Assembly (NCBI GenBank): GCA_963513935.1
Contig: OY740768.1
Span: 73,694,877 to 73,758,876 of the forward strand
DNA: 64,000 nucleotides
Direction of reading: 5' to 3'
From: Aphrophora alni
Taxonomy: Eukaryota > Arthropoda > Insecta > Hemiptera > Aphrophoridae
The translations under genes and the position numbers were made by a program. Shown here one piece after another: positions 1-12,129 of this stretch (the stretch's first letter is position 1; the number at the start of each line of letters is the position of its first letter). The notes under the pieces were generated by a model. That model saw only the letters and a program-made list of their open reading frames with translations. It was not told where the DNA came from and ran no database searches.

Positions 1-734
1 CAGCTAGGTGCCTCGGGATTGTCACACCAGAGCCCCGGAGGGTTAACTCCGTTAAGATAGCTAAACACAGTTTGTGGCAATTTTCTTTGCAGTGAGGAGC
101 TCCTTCTATGAACTAACGTTTTTAATTTTGGACTTCAGGCAATAAGAGGGTAGGGGATAAGTAAAACATTTTAAAATTGACGTATGATCATCATTTGAAA
201 GAACTTGATGAGGCAATAAAAATAACATGTGAATCTGTTTTGGACCATTAAAATGAACGAACTAAAATGGCGGCCATTAAAGCGGTTGTATTAAGATAGC
301 TTTTGTTATATAATAATCTTCTCATGTAAAAGGAGCTACCTCAGTAAGTCCAAATTTAGGGTATTTTATATAGTGTGATATTTTAAGTGGAAAATTACAT
401 AATTTTGATGTGATATTATAAGATTAATGTTTTTATTGTTATTGTATTTTAAATTTTATGCCAAGAAATGTATTTTTTATAACGATTTGAAGACAAATAT
501 ATTTTGTTTTGAAGTTAAAAGAAGGTAAAGAGCCTTTGATCCTACCTTCGCCTTCATAATAAAGTTTATTTATAATGATTATTAATTGATAACTTTCATT
601 ACAACCTCTAGAAATAAGTTTAGGTAAGCAGGCACGGTTTGGAAATTTTTGCATTTAGTACTAATTAAGTTCAACAAATGTTAATAATGTTACAGTTCTC
701 TCCTATGATTTTAAAATAATATATTTATTTTCAG
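1..734. other. Left-edge non-coding sequence, probably intron of Cys-rich gene 1
   Basis: The first 60 bases are GC-richer than what follows and may be the end of a repeat that starts outside the window. The rest is AT-rich with no supportable ORF. It runs into a good acceptor (TTTATTTTCAG, ending at 734), so it is probably the intron before the cysteine-rich exon. I found no signal-peptide exon or 55-nt four-cysteine exon here; both would lie to the left. Confidence 0.5.
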
Positions 735-1166
735 AACTTTCATTGAGTAAGACGACATCTGAAACAAAATGTGGAAACTCTAATTGTCTGACAGGGGAAA
801 CCTGTATATATCCGTTAGTAAAATGTGCAGCAGATTCTGTTTGTTCTACTCTACCACCAAAGTGCTTTCCTACGTCAGTTAAAGTGAATAAAAAAGTCAC
901 TCTCAATAATCCTTGTGCGACAGTACTATGTTTACCTGGCTATAAATGTAAGGTTGTCACTTTAAATTGTCTCTTAGTACCGTGTCCGCTACCCTATCCC
1001 GAATGTGTATTGATAGACCCTTGTGCAAGAGTGAAATGTTAGTCTGGCTACACGTGTAAAAATGTATTTATAGATTGTCTGTTTGAAGAGCCATGTCAAC
1101 CATCATATACTGAATGTGTACCAATTAACCCGTGTACATCCCCGACTTGTTGGGAAGAAAATTTGT
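735..1166 (+). pseudogene. Last exon of Cys-rich repeat protein (gene 1), nonsense-disrupted
   Basis: Paralogue of the genes ending at 29868 (+) and 46289 (-). The exon follows an acceptor at 731-734 and enters at the same phase (two bases complete a split codon). It encodes a six-cysteine module (KCGNSNC...PPKCFP) and then modules of the NPCATVLC...PC...C type. At 1040-1042 the frame meets TAG exactly where both paralogues have lysine (CKSG or CKAG), so one AAG to TAG change explains it. Past the stop the frame stays open and module-like (SGYTCKNVF, PCQPSYTEC, NPCTSPTC) until TAA at about 1164-1166, after which similarity fades. Modules equivalent to the second to fourth of the intact gene are absent. 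Upstream exons are outside the window. Protein ending at the first stop could still be made, but decay is the simplest reading. The molecular role of the family is unknown; secretion is inferred from the paralogues. Confidence 0.75.
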
Positions 1167-1869
1167 AATATCCCCATTTCAACATTGCGTACCAATACTA
1201 AAGCCCAGTATGTTTTCATCCTCAAGAACAAAGTGTTTCTACATAAATAAATAGTGCAAAAACATTGGATAAACTTTCTCATTTACACATCCCCAAAATC
1301 AAACAACACTAACTTAATGTCCTTTCTGTAGTTTTCAGTTACAAAGTGAAAATGAATTATGGTCGCCGTCTAAGAACAAATATTAAATTATTTTAATAAC
1401 CTTCTTTGCTTGTGCCATGAATAAGTTCGCAGTGTAAATAATTTTGATTAAAATCGAAATTTTAAATAACTCGGTTTGGCATTTTATTTTTGTATGAATT
1501 ATTTCCAAATCTTAGTAAATATTTTAATTGCTATTTTTTACACGGATTTGAATAATTCATCTTCACATTTCACCAAATTTTAACTAAAACGGCGGAGTTC
1601 ATTTTGAGAAATGACGTGTTTTATAACATCCCCATGTACAGAGGTGAATGGTATATTTGTGGCCCAACGTAGAGGCAAATTGATAAAGTAATAATTGTTA
1701 CTTAATTAATAAAATAAATATAACAAAGTTGCGTATGTTATAGTATGTAACATGGTGTCGGAAGTAGGATTTTACACATATATTTTTAAGTATGTAAAAA
1801 TAACAAATGTGTAAAATATTTGAGTAAATCTACCCTGATTTTATAACCCTAAATGTTATGGAGTCTTTA
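1167..1869. other. AT-rich non-coding sequence
   Basis: No gene, RNA or repeat with clear boundaries is visible. ATAAATAAATA near 1241 could act as a polyadenylation signal for the exon on its left, but nothing else supports that. Confidence 0.4.
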
Positions 1870-2292
1870 AAATGCCCTACTGAATTGAATTATGAAGAAT
1901 GCAGATACCTATTAGATTTATGGCTTTATGGTTCTGTTTGTAATCCTGTTACTGTATGTTGGCCAGCTCCTATTGATATTAATGTTTTCTTGTAAGTTGA
2001 AGCTTGTAAACCGGGTTACTATTGCGCAAGTTCTCCAACAGGAATTTATAGATGTAAAGAATTAAACACGGAACCTCCAGAGCGAGTTGAGTCTTGTAGG
2101 ATAGGACCTTGAATATTCTGTAGATTAACACCTGGATGTAAAATGTCACACCGTTGTGATAACAAGAAGTGTAAACAATCAACTGTCAGGAAGAACCATG
2201 GCCTGCGTCATACAAAAAGTGTATTCCAATGAAAAACCCGTGTGCAACTAAAATGTGTTTGGATGGATACATATGTGTCACCAGTTTATAGG
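1870..2292 (+). pseudogene. Eroded Cys-rich module fragments
   Basis: Three short plus-strand stretches in different frames resemble the cysteine-rich modules just upstream. At about 1870-1995 an open stretch reads KCPTELNYEEC...VCNPVTVCWPAP. At about 1999-2110 there is ACKPGYYC...GIYRC, like the four-cysteine module. At about 2185-2292 there is CQEEPWPASYKKCIP followed by NPCATKMCLDGYIC, the family's usual PC-x6-C / NPC-x4-C layout. Stops and frameshifts separate them, and no intact splice signals join them, although GTAAGT occurs at 1991. They are either the decayed 3' end of gene 1 or the remains of a fourth copy. Confidence 0.55.
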
Positions 2293-3394
2293 AACGTGTA
2301 TTCCCGGAGGTCTTTGTTCAACAGCGCAATATGGTTAAGCTTCTTCAAAATGTTTAAGATTAACAACATTGCTGATAATTTAAACACGTTTGTAAATATG
2401 CAAACTCTCAACTATAAAAATTGCACCGATCTTATCACTTGAACCTCTCGTCATAATTTAAAGTTAAATTTATATAGCTTTTTATTTTTATTGTTAAAGA
2501 TTATTTACAGTGTTGGGATTTTAAACAAATCTCTAAACATAAAAACCTACTACTATTAATTGTGAACCAATCCTGCAACTTGCATCACTCGTAATAATAT
2601 CTAAAGATTATTATTATTGATAAGTTTATTTACATTGCTATTAAGTTACACAAGTCGGTAAAAATACAAATTTTTTATAATGAAAGTTGCTCGATCCTAT
2701 TACTTGCATTTTTTACCAAATTTAACTTAAATTGAAAAGCTTTTTATTATTATTGAAGATTATATACATTGATGATAAAGTTAAATAATTCAATAAATAC
2801 ACAAACGTGCGCTCATCCTGTCACTTGATTCTTTCGTCGTAATTTTAACTTCAAATTAAATATCTTATAATTATTGTTGAATAATATTTACATCGCTAAT
2901 AAGTTAAACAGGTATATTTTTTTGCTTTTTGAGTTTTTAGGCAAAAAACCATTTTGGTCATTATCGCCTTTAAACAGGTACATATACAAAATCTCTACCA
3001 TGAATTGTGCAGGGACTCTTTCACTTACATTTCTCTTACAAGTCTTTAAATATACTAATTCTATAAAATAAAATGTGCAACAATCCATTCATTAGTAACT
3101 TTTGAAATCAATTAATGGTAATAAATACGTTTAAAATAGTAGTAACCATCAACTAGGAGACAAATTGCAAATTACTTGCAAGTGTCACAATCGTCATCTC
3201 ATAATTACCCTATAAGCGATTATGATCACAATCTAAGTACACTCATTTAAAAGTTTGAATTAATCATACCAAATTGTTTTGGTATAGGTGGACATTTCTA
3301 ATGTGGAAATATTTTTCAGGTAAAACATTATTTCATTGCAACTCTGTTTTTACATAGTTTTTGTACAGTTCTACCAAATTAGTCATTTTCCTTA
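2293..3394. other. AT-rich intergenic sequence
   Basis: Several vaguely similar AT-rich blocks recur (TTTTTATTATTATTGAAGATTAT-like and TCACTTG-AACCTCTCGTC-like phrases near 2430, 2700 and 2820). They suggest an old, diverged repeat of about 120-280 bp. No coding potential is convincing. Confidence 0.35.
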
Positions 3395-3925
3395 ATAACT
3401 CGAGAACTGTATTAATACTACTGTAATTATAATAATTTAGAACTAAATAGTACTTAATCGTGGTATACGTTTCGGGGGCTGAAATGTAAAGTAACTGAGT
3501 TATAATGTCGCTGGTCCGGATTAAGATTTTCTTGACTAACTCGAAAACAGTGTTAGTTTTTAAGGATAAAATAAAGCAAAAGCTTAAAGTTTCAAATATT
3601 TAAAAAAAAAAGAAAAAAAATTGAAACTTTAAGCTTTTGCTTTATTTTATTCTTGAATATGGAGTTTCAACAAGAAATATCTGCTATTACATTAAAGTGT
3701 TAGTTTAGTACTAATTTTAATAATTTAGTACTAAATAGGTACTAAATGGTAGTATAAGTTTCTTGCCCGAAATACAAAGTGGCCGGACTATTATGCCACT
3801 GACCAGGCCAGCCATATTTTTTAATAACTCGAGAACTGTGTTATTATTAATTCTAATAATTTAGTACTTTGGTACTAAATCGTGGTATTAATTTCGGGAT
3901 TGGAAAAAAAATTAATAGGCCAGCG
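3395..3925. repeat. Diverged direct repeats with shared motif
   Basis: A motif recurs about three times, near 3395-3530, 3700-3800 and 3825-3920: TAATAACTCGAGAACTGT, then TAATAATTTAG-ACT-AAAT, then GTGGTAT...TTTCGGG. The copies are imperfect and of unequal length. The middle interval contains the perfect hairpin at 3566-3650. This looks like a decayed non-coding element with internal subrepeats. The family is not identified. Confidence 0.5.
3566..3650. repeat. Perfect 30-bp inverted repeat (hairpin)
   Basis: Bases 3566-3595 and 3621-3650 are exact reverse complements, separated by a 25-base purine-rich loop (mostly A). A perfect 30-bp stem in a neighbourhood of diverged repeats stands out. 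Confidence 0.85.
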
Positions 3926-4442
3926 ACATGGAGCTCATACAATAACTTTTGAAAAAAAAAACAATAATTTTTTCATTTAGAATGAAATTAATTTGAATGA
4001 TTTATTGTAATAAGATTAAATACATTACAAACATTATTTTGTTTTGAGCTATCTTCCAGTCACCTCAGCGGTATGGTGGGGAGAATCATCAGCAACACAT
4101 ACGCTCTATTATGAGTGGGTGTTTCAGCTGGGATACACCCAGTAACTGGTCTGAAATAAAGTAACTTTCACAATCTGGTTATAAAGTTGTATTTATTACC
4201 CTAAGGTAGACACAATATTGAATTTATATTTAAAAATCTGTATACTACAGTGCCCGATCTTTTGTAAAGAATTATTTAGGCTCAAAACATATTTAATTTA
4301 AGTGAGAAAATATCATTGAAACCAATGTGTCTTAAAATGTAACCAGGGATAAAAATTCCCTGTGGACTGTCTAATGTTTTTCTCGTAAATATCTGTTTTG
4401 ATGTTCCCTGAGCCTCAGTAATTGGTGGGGAGAGGGGGAACT
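3926..4442. other. Non-coding spacer
   Basis: AT-rich sequence with a short less AT-rich patch around 4050-4150. No ORF, RNA or repeat boundary is supportable. Confidence 0.35.
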
Positions 4443-4628
<186 letters not shown>

Positions 4629-6356
4629 CTTTTCGAGTTTAGTAGGTTTAGTCAAAATAAAGTAAAATATAAACAATAGATTCTTTACGTACGCAGTGAA
4701 TTAGCCCACCAGACACCAAGTGATGGTGGTGGATTGGAGGGAAGTAAAAGATAGTTTTACAATTAAGGGAATCGTCATTTTAGGATTATATATATACATC
4801 AATGGTTACAGCATAATATTTACTACTATGGTAACTCCAATAAATGATAAATTACAAGCACAATGCAAGAAACAAGCCATCTATAAAGCATTTAACTTTT
4901 ATTATTTTTCCCTGTAAGCTGTTTTCCTGTTTACAGTAGTTGTCTTATTAGCTGTATTATATAGGAAAAATTAACAAGAAATAATAACAATAATAAAACA
5001 TTATCCAACATCATGTAACTACACCGACCCTGTCAATTGCAACATTTTGAAATAAACGTGTTTCCGCTAGACAACGTAAACATTTACAACTCTCCAATCA
5101 GTCAACTTCATGTCGGCTTTGTAATATATCACATTTCACAAACATACCCACGGAAATCCAGAATCTGAAAGTGGCTAGTACAATAGTCAGATTTCTCCCA
5201 TTACGTTTTTACACAGTGTTCTATTGTCTGATTAATCATATTAGGAACAACACTTTGAAAAAGTTGTACATTTTCATTGTTTTCATTCAATAATGAATGA
5301 AAAATAATCGATACAGTGATATGAGGAAAATAAAGATTTGACGAGATACTGTATTTTTTACATTTGCAGCGTGACTTTGTTGCATTCATATCAAAAACAA
5401 GAACGTAATACTGTATTCTTTATTATTAAAGCAGTTTTATAAATATGTTTCCTTCAATGTAAAAATCTTTAAAATGTTATCTATAAAGTCCAAGGTCAAT
5501 TTTCTCTGTCTCTCTCACTGTTATCTCTGAGGCAGAATAATCTAGAATGCAAGATCCTGTATAGGCTTCAGTTAGTCAAATGATAAACATATAAGGATGC
5601 TTATATCTAAAACTTAAAATTTAACAGTAAATAACTTGACATAAGCATTGGTATATTCGATAAAGTCCATTTAATAAAAAATGTCTCTTAATTTCAATGT
5701 TGTATTCTTGAAAGGAATTCAAAAAAATATTTAATGAATTCGTGATACTTAACTTATTTGTCCGCCTAGTTAAGTCTAATCGGCTGTTTCACAAAATTAG
5801 GTAAAAAAAAGTACTGACTATTATCAAATTTGAGACTCTAAATGATTTTAGGTGTTAATTATTATTTCGATCTATTTTAGTAAACCATTATAACTAATTT
5901 AAACTAAATCGTGTGCTCGTAAGTACTTAGTCTAAATAGGTTTAAACCTGAATTTTATATATTCTCTCGCGTAAATTAATTCAGAATTCTATTTCAACTT
6001 ATATTTCTTCCATTTATTCTCATTAAAATTTAATTCATGAATGTTCACTTATATTTTCCCAATTTATTAAAATTTGTAAAAGAAATCTTGGTGTAATTCA
6101 TTATATTGAATAAGCTAACTTTGAGAATTAGACCTTTTCAGTCTGTTAATGATAACTAAATTTTACTTTACACATTTTATACAGGTTCTAAGAATATTCT
6201 GAACATCGTATGGAAAAAAAAAATCATATTTACACTGACATTCATACCAATATGGAAGTGTTACAATGACGTAACAATAGTATTTCCAAATAATTTTTAG
6301 TCGGAAATCGAATAGCGATATTAGATTTTGGGCGGTTTGGTAATTAAAAGGGCCCC
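4629..6356. other. AT-rich intergenic sequence
   Basis: No supportable gene. Short ORFs lack any recognisable motif. The right end (about 6240-6356) may be weak outer sequence of the foldback element that follows. Confidence 0.35.
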
Positions 6357-7032
6357 GTGGGGTCCAACTTTGAAAATTCACGAAGGAACCCTAATTTATT
6401 TTTTTAAATTCGGATTCTGCGGGAAATTTTACGTCCGAATACGTCTTTGTCCCTTATGGGCACCCTAGGGCCCTTTGTATGTCAACTAAAAGATCTAAAT
6501 TACCCTGTATATCACAAATCTGAATTTGATGTAAGGACCTTATTGACATGTTAAAGATTTTTATTCAGTGACCAATTTTTCATTTCAGCCCCATTCTAAG
6601 ACACTTTTAGGCCCTTTGCAGTGTCAGAAAGTAATAATTAGCGGCTATGGTTCTATCGACCTCAAATTTTAATTGACTAATTCGGTTATGAAATTGGAGA
6701 AAAATATTACATTTCTTAATTGATTAATTAAATCAATTAATTAGTTTTTACTATTAATTAATTGATTAATTAAATTTTACGAAAAAATCTACTGTTACAA
6801 ACTTTTTGACAGTAGGGTCATCGAAGAGGCTGATACGTAAAATTCCTCACTGAATAAAAATCATTAAAGGTGCCGATATCAAAGTTAGATTTGTGCTATA
6901 CAGACCCCATTTTTTAGGGTTCTAGGGCTCTGAGGTTGGAGGCTAAATCTTATTTGGATTTAAATTTCCAGCAGAATCCGAATTTGAGAAAAAATAGGGT
7001 TCATTATTGAAATTTCAAAATTGGGTCCCAAA
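6357..7032. mobile_element. Diverged foldback/MITE-like element
   Basis: A long imperfect inverted repeat. The left arm (about 6357-6640) contains, in order, GGGTCC-AACTTTGAAA, GGAACCCTA, AATTCGGATTCTGC, GGGCACCCTAGGGCCC, TATCACAAATCTGA and ATTTTTATTCAGTGA. The right arm (about 6785-7032) carries the same motifs in reverse complement and reverse order. The centre (about 6717-6775) is itself palindromic (ATTAATTGATTAATTAAAT-like). No transposase ORF is present, so it would be non-autonomous. Target-site duplication and exact ends could not be fixed because the arms are diverged. Confidence 0.7.
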
Positions 7033-7816
7033 ACATATAGCTTTGAGTACACAAAATGGAAGTACTACTGTACATTGGAAAGAGGTAGGTTTTTCTTTTA
7101 TAATATACTGCAGTACTTATTAGGATTGAGGTGAAATTGTGCTTTCAAACTTGATATTTCTCTTTTATACAAAATAGATATCCAAACATAGAATTATACC
7201 CTCAAACTTAGACCAATAAAAATGTTAAGAGCACTTCTCAAGATTAGAACATTATGAAATAAAGTTTCTTTACAATTGAAGAATTCAAATATAAAAAAAT
7301 GAAAACTGAATTGTTACAGATATTTAATATAGGTTTCTTGTTTTTTTGGGTTTTTTTAATGATTATAAATTCTGAAACAATAATATTTTATTAAATTCTT
7401 TTGTTATCTCGTAGGTGTTATTTAGTCAAAGAAATCAATGTATCGTTGTCAAGATATGCTAGCGAAATAGTAAATTTTTTATTTCATTTTTTAATGTCAG
7501 AAATCTCTAAAAATTTAAAGCATGGTTTGATCAAAATAGAAACCAACATTCCACAGAAAACAATTGGAAATTTGTTGATATCATAGCTAACATAGTTCTC
7601 TTCTATAGGATTTAATAAAGCACTGAAGATAAAGTTTAAAGATTTAATACATACATTTTCTACAATTTTTTCGCCTTACGGCGAAATGATATTTAACAGA
7701 TTTTGACATTTGTACATATAACAAAGATCCAAGAAAATGTAAGTACAACAAAGATAGTAAAGACCGGTGGGTGGGGTTGGAGGAATGACCTATCAGGTAG
7801 AGGAGGGTTATGAATT
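7033..7816. other. AT-rich spacer
   Basis: No gene could be supported. TTTTTTCGCCTTACGGCGAAATGAT near 7669 holds a small hairpin (CGCC/GGCG). The sequence just left of 7817 may be unrecognisable 5' remains of the PLE fragment. Confidence 0.3.
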
Positions 7817-8285
7817 ATGTTAAAAATTATTTTATTTAATAAAGACAATCCATTACTTAAGAAGATAATGTCGTGGTACCGTTATGTTGACTATGTTTTG
7901 TGTTTGTTTAGTGGCTATAATATTAAGCAGTTAGTCTCTCTACTAAAAACATTAAATTATGTAAATAGCAACATTCAGTTCACTATGGAAGTTGATGAAA
8001 AAAACAACATTAATTTCCTTGGCGTTAACGTTATTATCATTGATAATTCTCATAAATTAAAAAACTTTAGGTAACCAACTTATAGAAATACTGTTAATAC
8101 CTGCTGATTCAAACCATCGTATCAACCATAAACATGCTGCTTTTCACAGCATGATACATAGATTTAATACTGTACCTCTCTCACCTAATGACTTCAATGA
8201 TGAAGAAAATTGCTGTTAATTATAATTATTATGATAGGTTAATTAGATAATATTTTAAGAAAGAAATTAAAATGTAAAGCTGGAA
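7817..8285 (+). pseudogene. Penelope-like element reverse transcriptase fragment
   Basis: The frame 7817-8074 encodes the catalytic block WYRYVDYVLCLF followed by IQFTMEVDEKNNINFLG, matching the same region of the PLE at 27134-28374 (WYRYVDDVLCLF, IQFTMEVGQNNQINFLD). The second aspartate of the YVDD box has become tyrosine, which would inactivate polymerisation. A stop follows FR (8072-8074). Shifted frames then continue with PTYRN, HKHAAFHSM and NILRKKLK-like peptides to about 8285. There is no endonuclease domain, so it is truncated at both ends. About half the residues in the shared block match the other copy, so this is a different PLE family or an old relative. Confidence 0.8.
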
Positions 8286-8303
8286 ATGTTGTATAATCTC
8301 CCA

Positions 8304-8304
<1 letters not shown>

Positions 8305-8334
<30 letters not shown>
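8305..8334. repeat. (A)n(CA)n tract
   Basis: A run of about 18 A followed by about six CA dinucleotides. It lies just past the PLE fragment and could be the tail of an inserted retroelement, or a simple repeat. Confidence 0.85.
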
Positions 8335-10559
8335 ATACTTTTTGAGTTATTTGTAAAACCAAATCTGAAAGTGCCAGTTTTTTGTGTGAAAAATGAGATG
8401 TTCAATTGCTATATGAATTTGGATACAAAAATTAAGACAAATTTTAAAATTAAAATTCCTTTTTCTATAAGATTCAGTACTCAGTTTTTATCTTTTTAAG
8501 TCACCCCTAAAAGGAGGGTAGGAACCACCTCCCAATTAAAACAGAAATTATTTTCTTCTAATCTTTAATCTAAATACTATGAGTTAGAAAAGGAACTGTT
8601 AATAGCCTTTCGGGTAAAATAATTCATTGACCACTAAATGATTATTTTGAGAGTGCAGTATGAATCAACCAGCCAGTGAGTTAAGAACTCTTAAACATAG
8701 TCCCAGATTTATTCAATTATTTAGTAATAACTTTAAATATTTACTGTCAAATGTATCCAGGTTGTTTAAGACGTGCTACAACTGTTTCACGATTTATCGT
8801 ATTATAAAACAATGCACATTAATCAAGAAGCAGTAAAAACTTGTATGGTTTATGTCATTTAGGATGGCATTATTAGATATAAAACACTCACAAAAATTAC
8901 ATTGTCTTAGACACAACATGGTTGGAAACTTGTCTATATATTAATTTTGCCGTCCTCTATATATTAATTTTGCTGTCCTAAGTGACAAAGACAATAAAAC
9001 TCTTTATGTTACGTGATTAAGTATTTTGTGTGCAGTTATTAACAATGTGACCAATCGCAAAACAGTTGTAGCACGTGTTAAACAATAGATATTATGTATT
9101 AGAGTAAGACACAATTATTGTTATTGTAAACGTTATCTGAAACTAACAAATAAAATACAAAATAATTAATGTAGCGTAGTATTATTGAAATGTTGAATGA
9201 GTGAGCGCAAGCTCCAAATACAAGCTCGAGTGAAGTGTCATTTTGTCATGTGTAAGAAAGTTGTAATCTAGACTAAGACTCATAGCGTCCCACAGTCAAA
9301 GACAAGTTTAAAAGAAATACTTTACGTCTGATTACAGCTGGCCTAATGCGTGGGCTTTATAGAGATATTGCCAAATAAATTTTATACATACAGGGTTAAT
9401 GTTAACCAGATATACTTTGGGTGGCATGAATTTATAGGAAAGCTTGAGAACACAAAATGGCGGCTCACTATGTTCGGTTATTGAAGGAAGTTCTTGTACA
9501 ATATTAACCCCTACCGAAACCACAATATTTGTTGCGTATTATAAATTTAACTCTATTATTTCTGTTTGTTTTTATATCCTTAAGAAACATTTATTTTTTA
9601 AATTTCAGTAAAATTTCTATCTCGATGAGTAAGTATTCTCAATAATATGTTAACGTCTATTCTAAATTGAATGGAAAGCATTATTATTATTCACTGATTA
9701 ACTAAATAGAAGAAACAACAGCATTTTTAGCCTTTCAAGGCAGTATGTTTAGCTCTACTTGAGATTAACGGAATTTGTATTGAAATAGACAATAACATTT
9801 GATAATTTATTGAGGGTTCTGTTTGAGACGGATTTTTCAAATAAAACCTCTAAAGGGCCACTTTAATGAAAATCAGTAGTAGACTTTGTAAAAAAAGTCC
9901 TTTGAACTTATAAAATATGGCAGGTTTTAATAGACTAAGCAAACTTGTAGGCTTCTGCAAGGACAGGAAAGCTTAAGAACAATAGGTTCTTAATTAATAA
10001 TTAAAAGCTGTTTCTTATATATCAAAATGTAAAGCAGATGTAACGTAAATGAAAATGTTATTAATTATTATTAAATAAAACGTTATTAGGCAAAAGATTT
10101 CGTAATAAGAAAAATCAAAATATAAAGTATAAACGTTTTTAAAATTATAATTAGGGCTAATTGTTGTCAAAATGGGTACAACAAAAATATTTTGACATGT
10201 TCATAAATGATAATAAAATTTGAGTAAATAGAGTCATTCTTAGGTAGTTCTTTCCAAATATTAATAAGTTAATGAAATAAATTTCAAAAATCAATTAATA
10301 AAGTTTATTAAAGTCGTAAAGATACATAATGTGACGAAGGGTCAATTCAGTAAAATGAGTGGTTTTGAGTTTTTATAATTCGAAAATACAAAGTTTTCAA
10401 ATAATTTAAAAAAATCTTAAAATTGGTTAAATATAAGAACAAAATATTATGCAAGTAAATGACCTATCTAGTTGTAAGAATAGATTAGAAATAGCGGAAA
10501 ACCCTTAAAAACTCAAATTAAAACAATAGTTTGAAATACTGAAAATCGGCGATCTAAAA
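8335..10559. other. AT-rich intergenic sequence
   Basis: No gene is supportable. A near-duplicate short phrase (TATATATTAATTTTGC-GTCCT) occurs twice near 8935-8980. An inverted ATACAGGGTTAATGTTAACC-type element end may lie around 9388-9410, next to a minus-strand ORF (9332-9523) of no known family. Confidence 0.3.
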
Positions 10560-11700
10560 GTGAACATAATTTCATCAAAAACCGGTAACCGTGATAGTGC
10601 GTTTTAGAGAGAAGCAAATAAAATGCAAAAAGAAAAAGTGCGGAAAATTGGAAAATCTTCAAAACCGATTCGGAAAAATCATAAACAGTTTAGAAGCAAG
10701 TAACTTCAGAACAGAAAGACATAGTTGAATATACGTCTAGGGACCAAGAGGAGTACAAAAAGCTTTTCCGAAGAAAAATCCATCCAGTACAAAGGAATAT
10801 ATGGCAATTACGGGGAAAAACTGACAAATTTATAGAATTTCAAAACCTTACATGTTAGAAACGTCTCAGGCGGTAGTCAGGCCTTAAGGTTAAGCACGCC
10901 CTTTGATTAAGCACTGCCAACAAAAAATAACAGTATTAAATTAATATATTAAAATGAATTAAATAATAAACACAGGGAAACAAAGTGATAGAGAATTCAA
11001 CCAGGAATTTGGGAAAATTAGTTAATAAATTCAACGATAAAAATTAAGACAGTAAATAATAACAACCTTAAGGGAATTTAATAATGAAGTTGGGCAGACC
11101 TAAAGGGAAATTTAAGGAGTTACTCTAAAAGTTGAAGTCAGAAGGATATTCTATCAAGGAACAAGGTTGAGTAAAGACGTTAAAAATATATTTAAAATAT
11201 AAAACTGCACACAATATTCTAGCTTGGAACATAGTCGAGAATAGACGTACAAATCAGGTTAAAATTTTTAAATTGCCTAAAAATTAAATGAAAAAGTAAA
11301 GTAAGAAATAAAGTACTATATTCAAACAACATATATAAAATTAAATGTAAATTTTAGAGGAACTATCTAGCATACATCCTCTAATATCGGCAAACGATTC
11401 GGACTATATAATTTGCATGCATAAAGTAAATTGTCCTGTCCTCAGGATTTTAAAAATAGAACTAGAGATGAGAGCGAGCAGTACCTAGGAAACCAGACGA
11501 AGGAATGAAAGAAGGAGAACCAAGGATCCTTGGTGTTAAGGATCAACACCCGAGCTAGTAACGAGGGAAATCTCAATTCCAGAATCCGGAAATATTCTTT
11601 TGGCCTGAACAGGAGAAGAGATAAGAAAACCCTGACCTCCCCAGGAACATCGGGAAGACGAATCTCTTTAGAACATCAAAGGTACTGTTTACTGGAATGT
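10560..11700. other. A-rich, partly ORF-like tract, possible retroelement remains
   Basis: Composition changes here: strongly A-rich and less T-rich than the surroundings, with a GC-richer block at about 11455-11690. That block has a plus-strand frame with one internal stop encoding a basic, hydrophilic stretch (RDESEQYL...NQT, then SRIRKYSFGLNRRRDKK). Such A-bias and basic coding fragments are seen in decayed LTR retrotransposon gag regions, but no zinc knuckle, protease or polymerase motif is visible. The assignment is a guess. Confidence 0.2.
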
Positions 11701-12129
11701 TACTAATATGATAATGACAATATAAACAACTTAAACTCATACTATTAAATTTAAATATAAAAAAAAAAATATTTAAATGTTTTAAATACTAATGAAATTC
11801 AAGTTTCTCATATTCCGATCTATTTTTCACAAGGGTCATAGTTAGGATTAAATTAAATAGAAAAAATTTATTTTATTTTATAAATAAAGGATATATAGAA
11901 TACCTTATAAATATTAATGACATATTTGATTTTATAATATAGAACATTTAGTTACTATGTATATATGAAAAAATAAAATTGTACATATTTTAAATTGCAA
12001 AAGCAATTTTAAAATTATGTTATGTTAATTTCCTCAAAATCTTTAAATTATTGATTTAATTAAAAAATACACTGATTGCTGATTATGTGTGTTAGTTGTA
12101 AGAGGATAAATACATCTAATAATACAAGC
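11701..12129. other. AT-rich spacer
   Basis: Almost entirely A and T with short homopolymers. I see nothing functional in it. Confidence 0.4.

Noticed and set aside
9332..9523. Minus-strand ORF of 63 codons
   Set aside because: No recognisable domain, atypical start region, and it lies in repeat-like sequence.
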